64,000 nucleotides of DNA from Actinoplanes sp. SE50/110 (GTDB lineage: Bacteria; Actinomycetota; Actinomycetes; Mycobacteriales; Micromonosporaceae), in assembly GCF_900119315.1 (NCBI RefSeq), contig NZ_LT827010.1, positions 7,806,001 through 7,870,000 on the forward strand, read 5' to 3'. How positions within the stretch are numbered: the first letter of the stretch is position 1; the number at the start of each line of letters is the position of its first letter. The notes under the pieces are model-generated. The model was not told the DNA's origin and did not search any database. It saw only the letters and a list, made by a program, of their open reading frames with translations. This document shows positions 15,579-23,462 of this stretch, piece by piece. The position numbers were made by a program, and so were the translations under genes.

Positions 15579-16266
15579 CCGCGATCTCGCTGATCGAGCG
15601 GCGACGGCCGGTGTAGAACGGCACCTCCTCGCGCACGTGCCGGCGCGCCCGGGAGGCCCGCAGGTCACGCATCAGGTCGACGATCCGGTGCAGCTCGTCG
15701 GCCTCGAACGCGAGCATCCACTCGTAGTCGCCGAGCGCGAACGAGGCCACCGTGTTGGCCCGCACGTCCGGGTAGCCACGCGCCTGCCGGCCGTGCTCGG
15801 CGAGCAGCTCGCGCCGCTCGGCGTCGGGCAGCAGATACCACTCGTAGGAGCGGACGAACGGGTAGACGCACAGGTAGGGCCGCGCCTCCTCGCCGGCGAG
15901 GAAGGCCGGCAGGTGACTCTTGTTGAACTCGGCCGGCCGGTGCAGCGCCATCTGCGACCAGACCGGGGTCAGGTGCCGGCCCAGGGCTGTCCGCCGGAAC
16001 AGCGAGTACGCCTCCTGCAGGTCGTCCGAGTCGGCGGCGTGCCACCAGATCATCAGGTCGGCGTCGGCGCGCAGCCCGGACACGTCGTAGGTGCCGCGGA
16101 TCGTCACATCCTTCGCCGCGAGCTGCTCGAACAGGGTGTCGACCTCGCCGGCCAGCTCGTCGCGCAGGGCCGGCAGCGGGCTGGACGCCCGGAAGACCGA
16201 CCACATCGTGTAGCGGATGGTGGCGTTCAGCTCGTTGATCCGAGCCGCATTGGTCTGCTCGCTCAT
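15565..16266 (-). CDS. chdC: Coproheme decarboxylase (HemQ/ChdC), chlorite dismutase family
   Basis: Last step of the coproporphyrin-dependent heme route: converts coproheme to heme b using peroxide. 233 residues, matching actinobacterial HemQ. Family segments are TMWSVFRAS, LMIWWHAADSDDLQEAY, FNKSHLPAFL, PYLCVYPFVRSYEWYLLP (with the active-site Tyr region), ANTVASFALGDYEWMLAFE and EEVPFYTGRRR. Its ATG overlaps the stop of the upstream oxidase gene by 4 bases. Confidence 0.94.
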   Translation of the reverse strand: MSEQTNAARINELNATIRYTMWSVFRASSPLPALRDELAGEVDTLFEQLAAKDVTIRGTYDVSGLRADADLMIWWHAADSDDLQEAYSLFRRTALGRHLTPVWSQMALHRPAEFNKSHLPAFLAGEEARPYLCVYPFVRSYEWYLLPDAERRELLAEHGRQARGYPDVRANTVASFALGDYEWMLAFEADELHRIVDLMRDLRASRARRHVREEVPFYTGRRRSISEIAASLP

Positions 16267-17657
16267 GCACTTGCCTCCAGGTAACTGTTCACATCGTCCG
16301 CCGCCTGCTCCCCGCTGGCCACACAGACGGGGATGCCGACACCGTCGAGAGCCGCCCCGGCGAGCGCGATCCCCGCAGGCAGCGCGGCCCGCGCGGCCGC
16401 CACGCGATCCGGATGACCCGGCGCGTACTGCGGCAGGCCACCGCCCCACCGCTGGATCCAGGACGCGGTCGGCGACGGCAGCCGCGTCCCGGCCAGCTCG
16501 CTCAGCTCCCGGTGCGCGATCGCCAGCAGCGCCGGGTCGCTCAGCTGCAGCCGCTCCTGCTCCCCGGCCCGGCCCAGCGACGCCCGGACGATCACCGGAC
16601 CGTCCGGCCCGGTCAGGTGCGGCCATTTCCGGGTGAAGAACGTCGCGGCCTTGACCAGCGTCCCCTCCCCCGGCGGCACCAGGAAGCCGGACAGCTCGGG
16701 CAGCCGCGTGCCGGGCGGCAGCGCCATCCCGGCCAGCGCGACGCTCGCGTACTCCAGGTCGCCGAGCGCGGCCGCGGCCCCGGGCGCGAGATCCGCGAGC
16801 AACCGGGCCGCCGGCGCCGCCGGCACGGCCAGGATCACGGCGTCGACCTCGTCGGTCTGGGGCTGCGGTGCCGGCCCCAGGGTCAGATGCCATCGATTGC
16901 CGGTACGGGTGATCCCGCGCACCGGCAGTCCCAGACTGATCCGGGCGCGTGCCGTGGTCGCCGCCGCCCCGATCAACCGGCTCATCCCGCCGTCCACGGC
17001 CGCGAACACCGGCTGCCCCGGGGTGCGCCGGCTCAGCGCCTGCGCGGCCCGGACCGCGCCGCGCAGGGTGTGCTCGGTCTCCGCGGTGCGGGCCAGCTGC
17101 GGCATGGTGGCCCGCAGCGACAGCCGATCCGCCCGGCCGGCGTAGACCCCGCCCAGCATCGGGTCGACCAGCCGGTCCACCACCTCGGCGCCGTACCGCG
17201 AGCGGACCAGCTCGCCGACCGCGATGTCCTGACCGGCGGCGAGCAGCGGGTGGCCGGTGTCGGCGTCCGCGTCCGCCTCCGGCAGGGCGACACCGTCCAG
17301 CGCGGACAGGTCGCCGGGCACGCCGACCAGGGTGCCGGCCGGAATCCGGGCCAGCGCCCCGCCGATCGCCAGGGCTGCCGGCTGGGCCGCCGGGTGCACC
17401 AGGGCGTCACCGAGGCCGACCCGGTGGGCGAACCGGACCGCCGCGGACGGGCCACCGTCCGGCGAACCGTTCAGGAACGACTCGGCGCCCCGCTCGACGC
17501 GCAGCCCGGCCAGCTCACCGGTGCGCAGTTTGCCGCCCAGGGCGCCGCTCTGCTCGTACACGATGATCTCGGTGTCCGCCCGCGTCACGTCCCGCAGGCG
17601 GACAGCGGCCGCCAGCCCGGCGATCCCGCCGCCGACAACCGCGATCCGCTTCCGCAC
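16263..17657 (-). CDS. cgoX: Coproporphyrinogen III / protoporphyrinogen oxidase (HemY type)
   Basis: A 464-residue FAD enzyme that oxidises coproporphyrinogen III to coproporphyrin III in the actinobacterial heme route. The N-terminus is a dinucleotide-binding motif, IAVVGGGIAGLAAAVRL, then GGKLRTGELAGLRVERGAESFL. A C-terminal FAD-contact segment is GIALAGAALDGVGIPVCVASGEQAA. GTG at 17657 follows GGAGG. It is translationally coupled to chdC and lies 65 bp after hemE in the same direction. Confidence 0.94.
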   Translation of the reverse strand: MRKRIAVVGGGIAGLAAAVRLRDVTRADTEIIVYEQSGALGGKLRTGELAGLRVERGAESFLNGSPDGGPSAAVRFAHRVGLGDALVHPAAQPAALAIGGALARIPAGTLVGVPGDLSALDGVALPEADADADTGHPLLAAGQDIAVGELVRSRYGAEVVDRLVDPMLGGVYAGRADRLSLRATMPQLARTAETEHTLRGAVRAAQALSRRTPGQPVFAAVDGGMSRLIGAAATTARARISLGLPVRGITRTGNRWHLTLGPAPQPQTDEVDAVILAVPAAPAARLLADLAPGAAAALGDLEYASVALAGMALPPGTRLPELSGFLVPPGEGTLVKAATFFTRKWPHLTGPDGPVIVRASLGRAGEQERLQLSDPALLAIAHRELSELAGTRLPSPTASWIQRWGGGLPQYAPGHPDRVAAARAALPAGIALAGAALDGVGIPVCVASGEQAADDVNSYLEASA

Positions 17658-17722
17658 GCCTCCACCCTCCCAGCCCGCCGCGCACCCCGGCACCCGGGGT
17701 CCGCCGCTGTGAGCCGATGAAC

Positions 17723-18757
17723 TCAGCGTGCGGATGCCTCGTGGACGAGCGCGGTGAGGCGGGTGAGGATGTCGGGGTCCATCTCGGGCATGACGCCGTG
17801 GCCGAGGTTGAACACGTGACCCGGAGCCGACTGGCCCTGGGCGAGGACGCGGCGGGCCTCGCGCTCGACGACGTCCCAGCCGGCGAACAGGATCGCCGGG
17901 TCGAGGTTGCCCTGCACGGCCTTGTCCGGACCGAGGCGCTTGCTGGCCACGTCGAGCGGGGTGCGCCAGTCGACGCCGACCACGTCCGCGCCGGCCTCGC
18001 CCATCGCCTCCAGCAGCACCCCGGTGCCGACACCGAAGTGGATCCGGGGCACACCGGCGTCGTCCAGGCCACGCAGCACCCGCGCCGAATGCGGCATCAC
18101 GAACTCGCGGTAGTCGGCCTCGGAGAGCGCGCCGGCCCACGAGTCGAACAGCTGGACCGCGCTCACCCCGGCGTCGATCTGGATGCGCAGGAAGGCGAGG
18201 GTGATCTCGGCCAGCCGGGCGAGCAGGGCATGCCACAGCTCGGGCTCGGCGTACATCATCGCCTTGGTCTTCAGGTAGGTCCGTGACGGCCCGCCCTCGA
18301 TCAGATAGCTGGCCAGCGTGAACGGCGCCCCGGCGAAGCCGATCAGCGGGGTGGCGCCGAGCTCGGCGACCAGCAGCCGGACCGCCTCGGCGACGTAGTC
18401 CACGTCGTCCGCGGTGATCGGACGCAGCCGCTGCAGGTCGGCGGCGGTGCGGATCGGCTCGGCGACCACCGGGCCGGTGCCGGGCACGATGTCCAGATCG
18501 ACGCCGGCCGCCGCGATCGGGACCACGATGTCGCTGTACAGGATGGCGGCGTCCACCCGGTGCCGGCGGACCGGCTGCAGGGTGATCTCGGTGACCAGGT
18601 CGGGGCGGCGGCACGAGTCGAGCATGCCGATCCCCTCGCGCAGCTTCCGGTACTCCGGCAGGGAGCGCCCGGCCTGCCGCATGAACCAGACCGGCGTGTG
18701 CGGGCCGGGCAGCCCGCGGCACGCGCGGACGAACGGGGAATCGTCGAGAACCGTCAC
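17723..18757 (-). CDS. hemE: Uroporphyrinogen decarboxylase
   Basis: Decarboxylates uroporphyrinogen III to coproporphyrinogen III, the substrate of the next gene's enzyme. 344 residues. Signatures are PVWFMRQAGRSLPEYR at the N-terminus, ILYSDIVVPIAAAG, GFAGAPFTLASYLIEG, QLFDSWAG, GVGTGVLLE and QGNLDP. GTG at 18757 is the best start before the conserved FVRACRG; no strong ribosome-binding site is visible. It is divergent from the DUF3000 gene, the same order as in M. tuberculosis. Confidence 0.95.
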   Translation of the reverse strand: MTVLDDSPFVRACRGLPGPHTPVWFMRQAGRSLPEYRKLREGIGMLDSCRRPDLVTEITLQPVRRHRVDAAILYSDIVVPIAAAGVDLDIVPGTGPVVAEPIRTAADLQRLRPITADDVDYVAEAVRLLVAELGATPLIGFAGAPFTLASYLIEGGPSRTYLKTKAMMYAEPELWHALLARLAEITLAFLRIQIDAGVSAVQLFDSWAGALSEADYREFVMPHSARVLRGLDDAGVPRIHFGVGTGVLLEAMGEAGADVVGVDWRTPLDVASKRLGPDKAVQGNLDPAILFAGWDVVEREARRVLAQGQSAPGHVFNLGHGVMPEMDPDILTRLTALVHEASAR

Positions 18758-18839
18758 CGGGTCATCGTGCCACGTGAGTGAGCGACGCCCGGCGGCGCGG
18801 CGAGGGCGGCCCGGGCGGAGATCGGCATACTCTTCCTCC

Positions 18840-19412
18840 ATGGCGTCCCCCTCCGCTGTTCCCGAGGCGTTCACCCGTGCGGTGACCGCGTTGCGCGCGG
18901 ACTCGCCCCGGCCGGAGATCCTGCTCGAGGAGATCGCCGCGCCGCAGCGGCTCGCGCCGTACTCGTTCGCGCTCAGTGCCACCGTGCTCCGCTCCGGCGA
19001 GGAGGTGGCCAGCGGCCGGCTGATCCTGCTGCACGACCCGGCCGGGCACGATGCCTGGCGCGGCGACCTGCGGCTGGTCACCCTGGTCACCGCCGAGCTG
19101 GAAGCCGACCTGGCGACCGACCCGCTGCTGCCGGCGGTCGCCTGGACGTGGCTGACCGACGCGCTGGACCAGCACGCGGCGGCGTGCACGGCGATCGGCG
19201 GGACGATCACCCAGACCGCGTCGACCCGGTTCGGCGAGCTGGCCGGGCCGGCGCCGACCGCCGACCTGGAGGTGCGCGCGTCCTGGACGCCGACCTCGGA
19301 CGACGTCACGGCCCATCTGTACGGGTGGTGCGCGATGCTCGCCTCGACCGCGGGCCTGCCGCCGCCCGGGGTGTCGTCGCTGAGCGACCGGCATCGCGCC
19401 CCGGCGACCTGA
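18840..19412 (+). CDS. DUF3000 family protein
   Basis: A 190-residue actinobacterial protein of unknown function. Recognisable DUF3000 features are FTRAVTALRADSPRPEILLEEIAAPQRLAPYSFALSA across residues 10-46, GRLILLHDPAGHDAWRGDLRLVTLVTAELE, and HLYGWCAMLAST near the end. It lies between hemE and rnd as in mycobacteria and streptomycetes, where the family is a constant neighbour of RNase D. Here a protease gene on the opposite strand separates them. Confidence 0.92.
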   Translation: MASPSAVPEAFTRAVTALRADSPRPEILLEEIAAPQRLAPYSFALSATVLRSGEEVASGRLILLHDPAGHDAWRGDLRLVTLVTAELEADLATDPLLPAVAWTWLTDALDQHAAACTAIGGTITQTASTRFGELAGPAPTADLEVRASWTPTSDDVTAHLYGWCAMLASTAGLPPPGVSSLSDRHRAPAT

Positions 19413-19421
19413 GGCCGGCTG

Positions 19422-20432
19422 TCAGCAGACGTCGAACAGGGCGCAGACGGTGGCGATCGGGATGCCGAGGCCGATGCCTTCCGCGTCGCGGGCCTTCGCG
19501 GTGGCCAGCGCCACCACCTGACGGTTGGCGTTGACCACCGGGCCGCCGGAGTTGCCCGGGTTGATCGGAGCGTCGAACTGGATGGTCGGCCCGTCCGCGT
19601 CGTTCTCGCGGAACGCGCTGATCACGCCGGTGGTGACGGTGTCGTCGAGGCCCAGCGGGTTGCCCAGCACGACGATCTGCTGACCGGCCTTGACCTTGGT
19701 GGTGGCCACCTTGATCGGCTTGATGGTCTTCTTGGCGACCAGCAGGGCCAGGTCCTTGGTCTCGCTGACCTTGACGATGGTGGCGCTGATCCGGGTGCTG
19801 CCCTGCTCCAGCTGGACGGTCCGGGTGCCGGCCTTGTACACCGACTCGACCACGTGGAAGTTGGTGAGCAGGTTCGCGGTGCCGCTCTTCGCCTTGGTGC
19901 CGACCGAGAAGGCGGTGCCGGTGAAGTCGCCGGCCCGGACCCGGTAGACGCTGGGCAGGGTGGCGGTGGAGATGCCCTCCGGGTCGAACACGCCGGTGAG
20001 CGACTTCTGCAGATCCGCGCTGTGGTTCTGCTCGCTGCTGACCGCGGCGGCCAGGTCGTTGCTGCTCTTGATCACGGATTCGATCCGGTACGCCTGCCAG
20101 CCGATGACCAGCAGCAGGAGGACGACCAGGCCGATCACGACCGGCCGGGCCTTCGACGCCGTGGGCTTCGCCGGCACCGCTTCGTAAGCCGGGGCGGGCG
20201 CCTCGAAGCGCGGCGGCTCCTGCCACTGCGGGCGCGGCTCCTCGAAGCGCGGCGGCTCCTGCCACTGCGGGCGCGGCTCCTCGTACCGCGCCTGCTCCGG
20301 CCACTGCGGATGCTCCTGCGGCCACCGCGGCTCCGGCGCGGCCGGCTCCCAGCGCTGGTACTGACCGCCCCAGGACTCCTCGGCGCGATGGCGGCGCGGC
20401 TCGGGGGTGAAGGGCTCGTAGGTGGCGGTCAT
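19422..20432 (-). CDS. Membrane-anchored trypsin-like serine protease (S1C/HtrA-like, no PDZ)
   Basis: 336 residues. The cytoplasmic N-terminus is Glu/Pro/Trp-rich with duplicated PPRFEEPRPQWQE units. One membrane helix follows (VVIGLVVLLLLVIGW, about residues 99-113), then an extracellular protease domain. The triad is His in LLTNFHVVES, Asp in ETKDLALLVA and Ser in NPGNSGGPVV. No PDZ domain follows. ATG 20432 (TATYEPFTPEP) is chosen over an upstream in-frame start at 20546 that overlaps the promoter region. Probable envelope quality control or signalling protease. Confidence 0.9.
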   Translation of the reverse strand: MTATYEPFTPEPRRHRAEESWGGQYQRWEPAAPEPRWPQEHPQWPEQARYEEPRPQWQEPPRFEEPRPQWQEPPRFEAPAPAYEAVPAKPTASKARPVVIGLVVLLLLVIGWQAYRIESVIKSSNDLAAAVSSEQNHSADLQKSLTGVFDPEGISTATLPSVYRVRAGDFTGTAFSVGTKAKSGTANLLTNFHVVESVYKAGTRTVQLEQGSTRISATIVKVSETKDLALLVAKKTIKPIKVATTKVKAGQQIVVLGNPLGLDDTVTTGVISAFRENDADGPTIQFDAPINPGNSGGPVVNANRQVVALATAKARDAEGIGLGIPIATVCALFDVC

Positions 20433-20577
20433 CCGCACGGCCTCCCGGGTGGTGTCGGCGTGGCACCCGGGTATACGGAGCAAACCGCGCAATGGTTGAA
20501 CCCGGAAGTCGATCGAGAATCGGCGCGCCGGGACCCGGCTGCGCACGGCAGGGGGGCCACCCCCGTACGGTTACGGA

Positions 20578-21879
20578 GTGACCGACGAAACACCCCTGCG
20601 CCGTCGGGACGCGCCGGAGTCAGCAGGGGACGGACCGCACGCCGTGCCGCCCGACCCGAGTTCTGGCGGTTCCGAGGCTGTTCCCCTGACGGCGCCCCGC
20701 GATGGCACCCCCGCCCCGGTGGAGAGCGCCGACGGCCTGGCCGAGGTGGTGGCCCGGATGGCCGCCGGCTCCGGCCCCGTCGCCGTGGACGCCGAACGCG
20801 CCTCCGGCTACCGCTACACCCAGCGGGCCTACCTGGTGCAGCTGCGCCGGGCCGGGTCCGGCACCGTGCTGATCGACCCGCTGCCGCTGGACGACCTGCG
20901 CACCCTGGACACCGCCCTGGCCGACACCGAGTGGGTGCTGCACGCCGCCAGCCAGGACCTGCCGTGCCTCGCCGAGCTGGGGATGAAGCCGCGCCGGCTG
21001 TTCGACACCGAGCTGGCCGCCCGGCTGGCCGGGTTCGAGCGGGTCGGCCTGGCCGCGCTCACCGAGCACCTGCTCGGCTACTCGCTGGAGAAACACCACT
21101 CGGCGGCGGACTGGTCGACCCGGCCGCTGCCGGAGTCCTGGCTGACCTACGCGGCGCTGGACGTGGAACTGCTCACCGACCTGCGCGACCTGCTCGCCAC
21201 CGAACTGGACAAGCAGGGCAAGGCCGGCTGGGCAGCCGAGGAGTTCGCCTCGCTGGTGGCCAGCGCCGACCGGCCGCCCCGGGTCCGGCCCGACCCGTGG
21301 CGCCGCACCTCCGGCATCCATCGGGTGCGAGGTGCGCGGGCGCAGTCCCGGGTCCGCGCGCTGTGGTACGCGCGGGATGCGATCGCCGCCCGGAAGGACT
21401 CGGCGCCCGGCCGGGTGCTGCCCGACTCGGCGATCGTCGCCGCGGCCGAGGCCGATCCGAAGGATGAGCGGACCCTGCTGGCCATCCCGGGCTTCGGCGG
21501 GCGTTCGGTCCGCCGGCTGGTCAAGACCTGGCTGGACGCGCTGGACCAGGCGCGGGCACTGCCGGACGACGCGCTGCCGGTGAACCAGCCGGTGGAGGGG
21601 CCGCCCCCGCCGCACCGGTGGGCCGAACGGGATCCGATCGCCGCGGCCCGGCTGGCCCGCTGCCGCCAGGTGGTGGTCGGCACCGCGGAGACCTACCGGC
21701 TGCCCCCGGAGAACCTGATCAGTCCGGACTTCATCCGCCGGCTGGCCTGGTCGCCGCCGGACGAGGTCTCGGCGCAGACGGTGAGCGACACGCTGCGCGG
21801 CTTCGGTGCCCGCAACTGGCAGGTCGGCCTCATCGCCGGCCAGCTCGCCGGCGTCCTGCCCGCCCCCTTCACCGACTGA
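20578..21879 (+). CDS. rnd: Ribonuclease D family 3'-5' exoribonuclease with HRDC domain
   Basis: 433 residues. The DEDD exonuclease core has VAVDAERASGYRY (first Asp/Glu pair), VLHAASQDLPCL (Asp) and TYAALDVELLTDLR (Tyr and last Asp). An HRDC domain follows around LLAIPGFGGRSVRRLV, and a C-terminal helical region around FIRRLAWSPPDEV. The first ~55 residues are low-complexity. GTG at 20578. Likely trims structured RNA 3' ends. It precedes fadA by a 386-bp gap. Confidence 0.93.
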   Translation: MTDETPLRRRDAPESAGDGPHAVPPDPSSGGSEAVPLTAPRDGTPAPVESADGLAEVVARMAAGSGPVAVDAERASGYRYTQRAYLVQLRRAGSGTVLIDPLPLDDLRTLDTALADTEWVLHAASQDLPCLAELGMKPRRLFDTELAARLAGFERVGLAALTEHLLGYSLEKHHSAADWSTRPLPESWLTYAALDVELLTDLRDLLATELDKQGKAGWAAEEFASLVASADRPPRVRPDPWRRTSGIHRVRGARAQSRVRALWYARDAIAARKDSAPGRVLPDSAIVAAAEADPKDERTLLAIPGFGGRSVRRLVKTWLDALDQARALPDDALPVNQPVEGPPPPHRWAERDPIAAARLARCRQVVVGTAETYRLPPENLISPDFIRRLAWSPPDEVSAQTVSDTLRGFGARNWQVGLIAGQLAGVLPAPFTD

Positions 21880-21906
21880 CCATCTTGCGGTCGCGGGTCT
21901 TGTGCT

Positions 21907-21982
21907 CTGACCGCGACCACCCACGGAAACTGGAGAGCTCCAGAACCACGAGGGTCGTGCACTGACCGCGACCACCCACGGA
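21907..21982. repeat. Duplicated intergenic element CTGACCGCGACCACCCACGG
   Basis: A 21-base element (CTGACCGCGACCACCCACGG plus A) occurs at 21907-21927 and 21962-21982, 55 bp apart. Between them is CTGGAG-AG-CTCCAG. A related core, GACCACCCACGG, recurs in another gap near 59613-59730, also at about 52-bp spacing and also followed by ACGCCGCCC-like sequence. Apart from the dyad at 22209, I see nothing else in this 386-bp gap. Confidence 0.7.
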
Positions 21983-22208
21983 CGTCGCCCTCTCGGTCTG
22001 AGCGTTCTGGGCGCGCAGCGCCCTGCTCGGATCGGGAGGGTCCCCGCGGGAGCGGCGATCCGGACCCCGGCGGACGTAGGCACAAAGCTCCTGGAAATTG
22101 ATCTTTATCTTCTTCCCGGAAACTCTCCGGCCACGCCTCGCCTGGCCGATGGTGAGGCTCGCGGAAACGGCGCTGTGACATTTCGGCACGGGCCTGGCAC
22201 CCGCTAGT

Positions 22209-22220
22209 TACTGGCGAGTA
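22209..22220. promoter_or_regulatory. Dyad TACT-GGCG-AGTA upstream of fadA
   Basis: An inverted repeat with 4-base arms (TACT/AGTA) around GGCG, 46 bp before the fadA GTG. Short dyads of this shape often serve TetR- or GntR-type regulators of fatty-acid genes in actinobacteria; the specific regulator is not identifiable from the sequence. Confidence 0.4.
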
Positions 22221-22265
22221 GCATTCTTCACACATTTGGGTTCACGCCCGCATTGGAGGCTTGCT

Positions 22266-23462
22266 GTGCCCCGTGAAGTACGCGAGGTCGTCTTCGTCGA
22301 CGGCGTCCGCACCCCGTTCGGCAAGGCGGGCGGCATGTACGCCGAGACCCGCGCCGACGACCTGGTGATCCGCTGCATCCGAGAGCTGATCAAGCGGAAT
22401 CCCCAGCTCCCCACGGACCGGGTGGACGAGGTCGCGATCGCGGCCACCACCCAGACCGGCGACCAGGGCCTGACCATCGGCCGGACCGCCGCCCTGCTGG
22501 CCGGACTGCCCAAGACGGTTCCCGGCTACGCCGTCGACCGGATGTGCGCCGGCGCGATGACCGCGGTGACCAACGTCGCCGGCGGCATCGCGATGGGGGC
22601 GTACGACATCGCCGTCGCCGGTGGTGTCGAGCACATGGGCCGGCACCCGATGGGTGAGGGCGCCGACCCGAACCCGCGGATCCTGACCGAGAAGCTGGTC
22701 GACCCGTCCGCCCTGGTGATGGGCGCGACCGCGGAGAACCTGCACGACCGGCTGCCGCACATCACCAAGGAGCGCACCGACCTCTTCGCGCTCAACTCGC
22801 AGCTCAAGGTCGCCAAGGCGTACGCCAACGGCAAGCTGCAGCCGGACCTGGTGCCGGTCGCGATCCGCTCGTCCGAACTGGGCTGGGGCCTGGCCACCGT
22901 CGACGAGGCGCCGCGCGAGACCTCGCTGGAGAAACTCGCCACGCTGAAGACGCCGTTCCGCCCGCACGGCCGGATCACCGCGGGCAACGCGGCCGGTCTC
23001 AACGACGGCGCCACCGCGGCGCTGCTGGCCGACGAGGCCACCGCCCGCGAGCTCGGCCTGCCGGTCGCGATGCGGCTGGTGTCGTACGCCTACGTGGGTG
23101 TCGAGCCGGAGATCATGGGTTACGGCCCGATCCCGTCGACCGAGAAGGCGCTGAAGAAGGCCGGCCTCACCATCGACGACATCGGCCTGTTCGAGCTGAA
23201 CGAGGCCTTCGCCGTGCAGGTGCTGGCCCTGCTGGACCACTACGGCATCGCCGACGACGACCCGCGGGTCAACCCGTGGGGCGGCGCGATCGCCGTGGGC
23301 CACCCGCTCGCCTCCTCCGGCGTGCGCCTGATGACCCAGCTCGCCCGGCACTTCGAGGAGCACCCCGAGGTCCGGTACGGCATGAACGCGATGTGCATCG
23401 GTATCGGCATGGGTGGCACCGTGATCTGGGAGAACCCGAACTGGGAAGGCTTCAAGAAGTGA
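22266..23462 (+). CDS. fadA: Acetyl-CoA acyltransferase (thiolase), beta-oxidation
   Basis: Cleaves 3-ketoacyl-CoA to acetyl-CoA plus a shortened acyl-CoA. 398 residues. The nucleophilic Cys is in VDRMCAGAM, the catalytic His in AVGHPLASSG and the second Cys in MNAMCIGIGMGG. GTG at 22266 follows GGAGG at good distance (TTGGAGGCTTGCT). The stop overlaps the fadB GTG by 4 bases (GTGA), so the alpha and beta parts of the trifunctional complex are translated together. Confidence 0.95.
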   Translation: MPREVREVVFVDGVRTPFGKAGGMYAETRADDLVIRCIRELIKRNPQLPTDRVDEVAIAATTQTGDQGLTIGRTAALLAGLPKTVPGYAVDRMCAGAMTAVTNVAGGIAMGAYDIAVAGGVEHMGRHPMGEGADPNPRILTEKLVDPSALVMGATAENLHDRLPHITKERTDLFALNSQLKVAKAYANGKLQPDLVPVAIRSSELGWGLATVDEAPRETSLEKLATLKTPFRPHGRITAGNAAGLNDGATAALLADEATARELGLPVAMRLVSYAYVGVEPEIMGYGPIPSTEKALKKAGLTIDDIGLFELNEAFAVQVLALLDHYGIADDDPRVNPWGGAIAVGHPLASSGVRLMTQLARHFEEHPEVRYGMNAMCIGIGMGGTVIWENPNWEGFKK

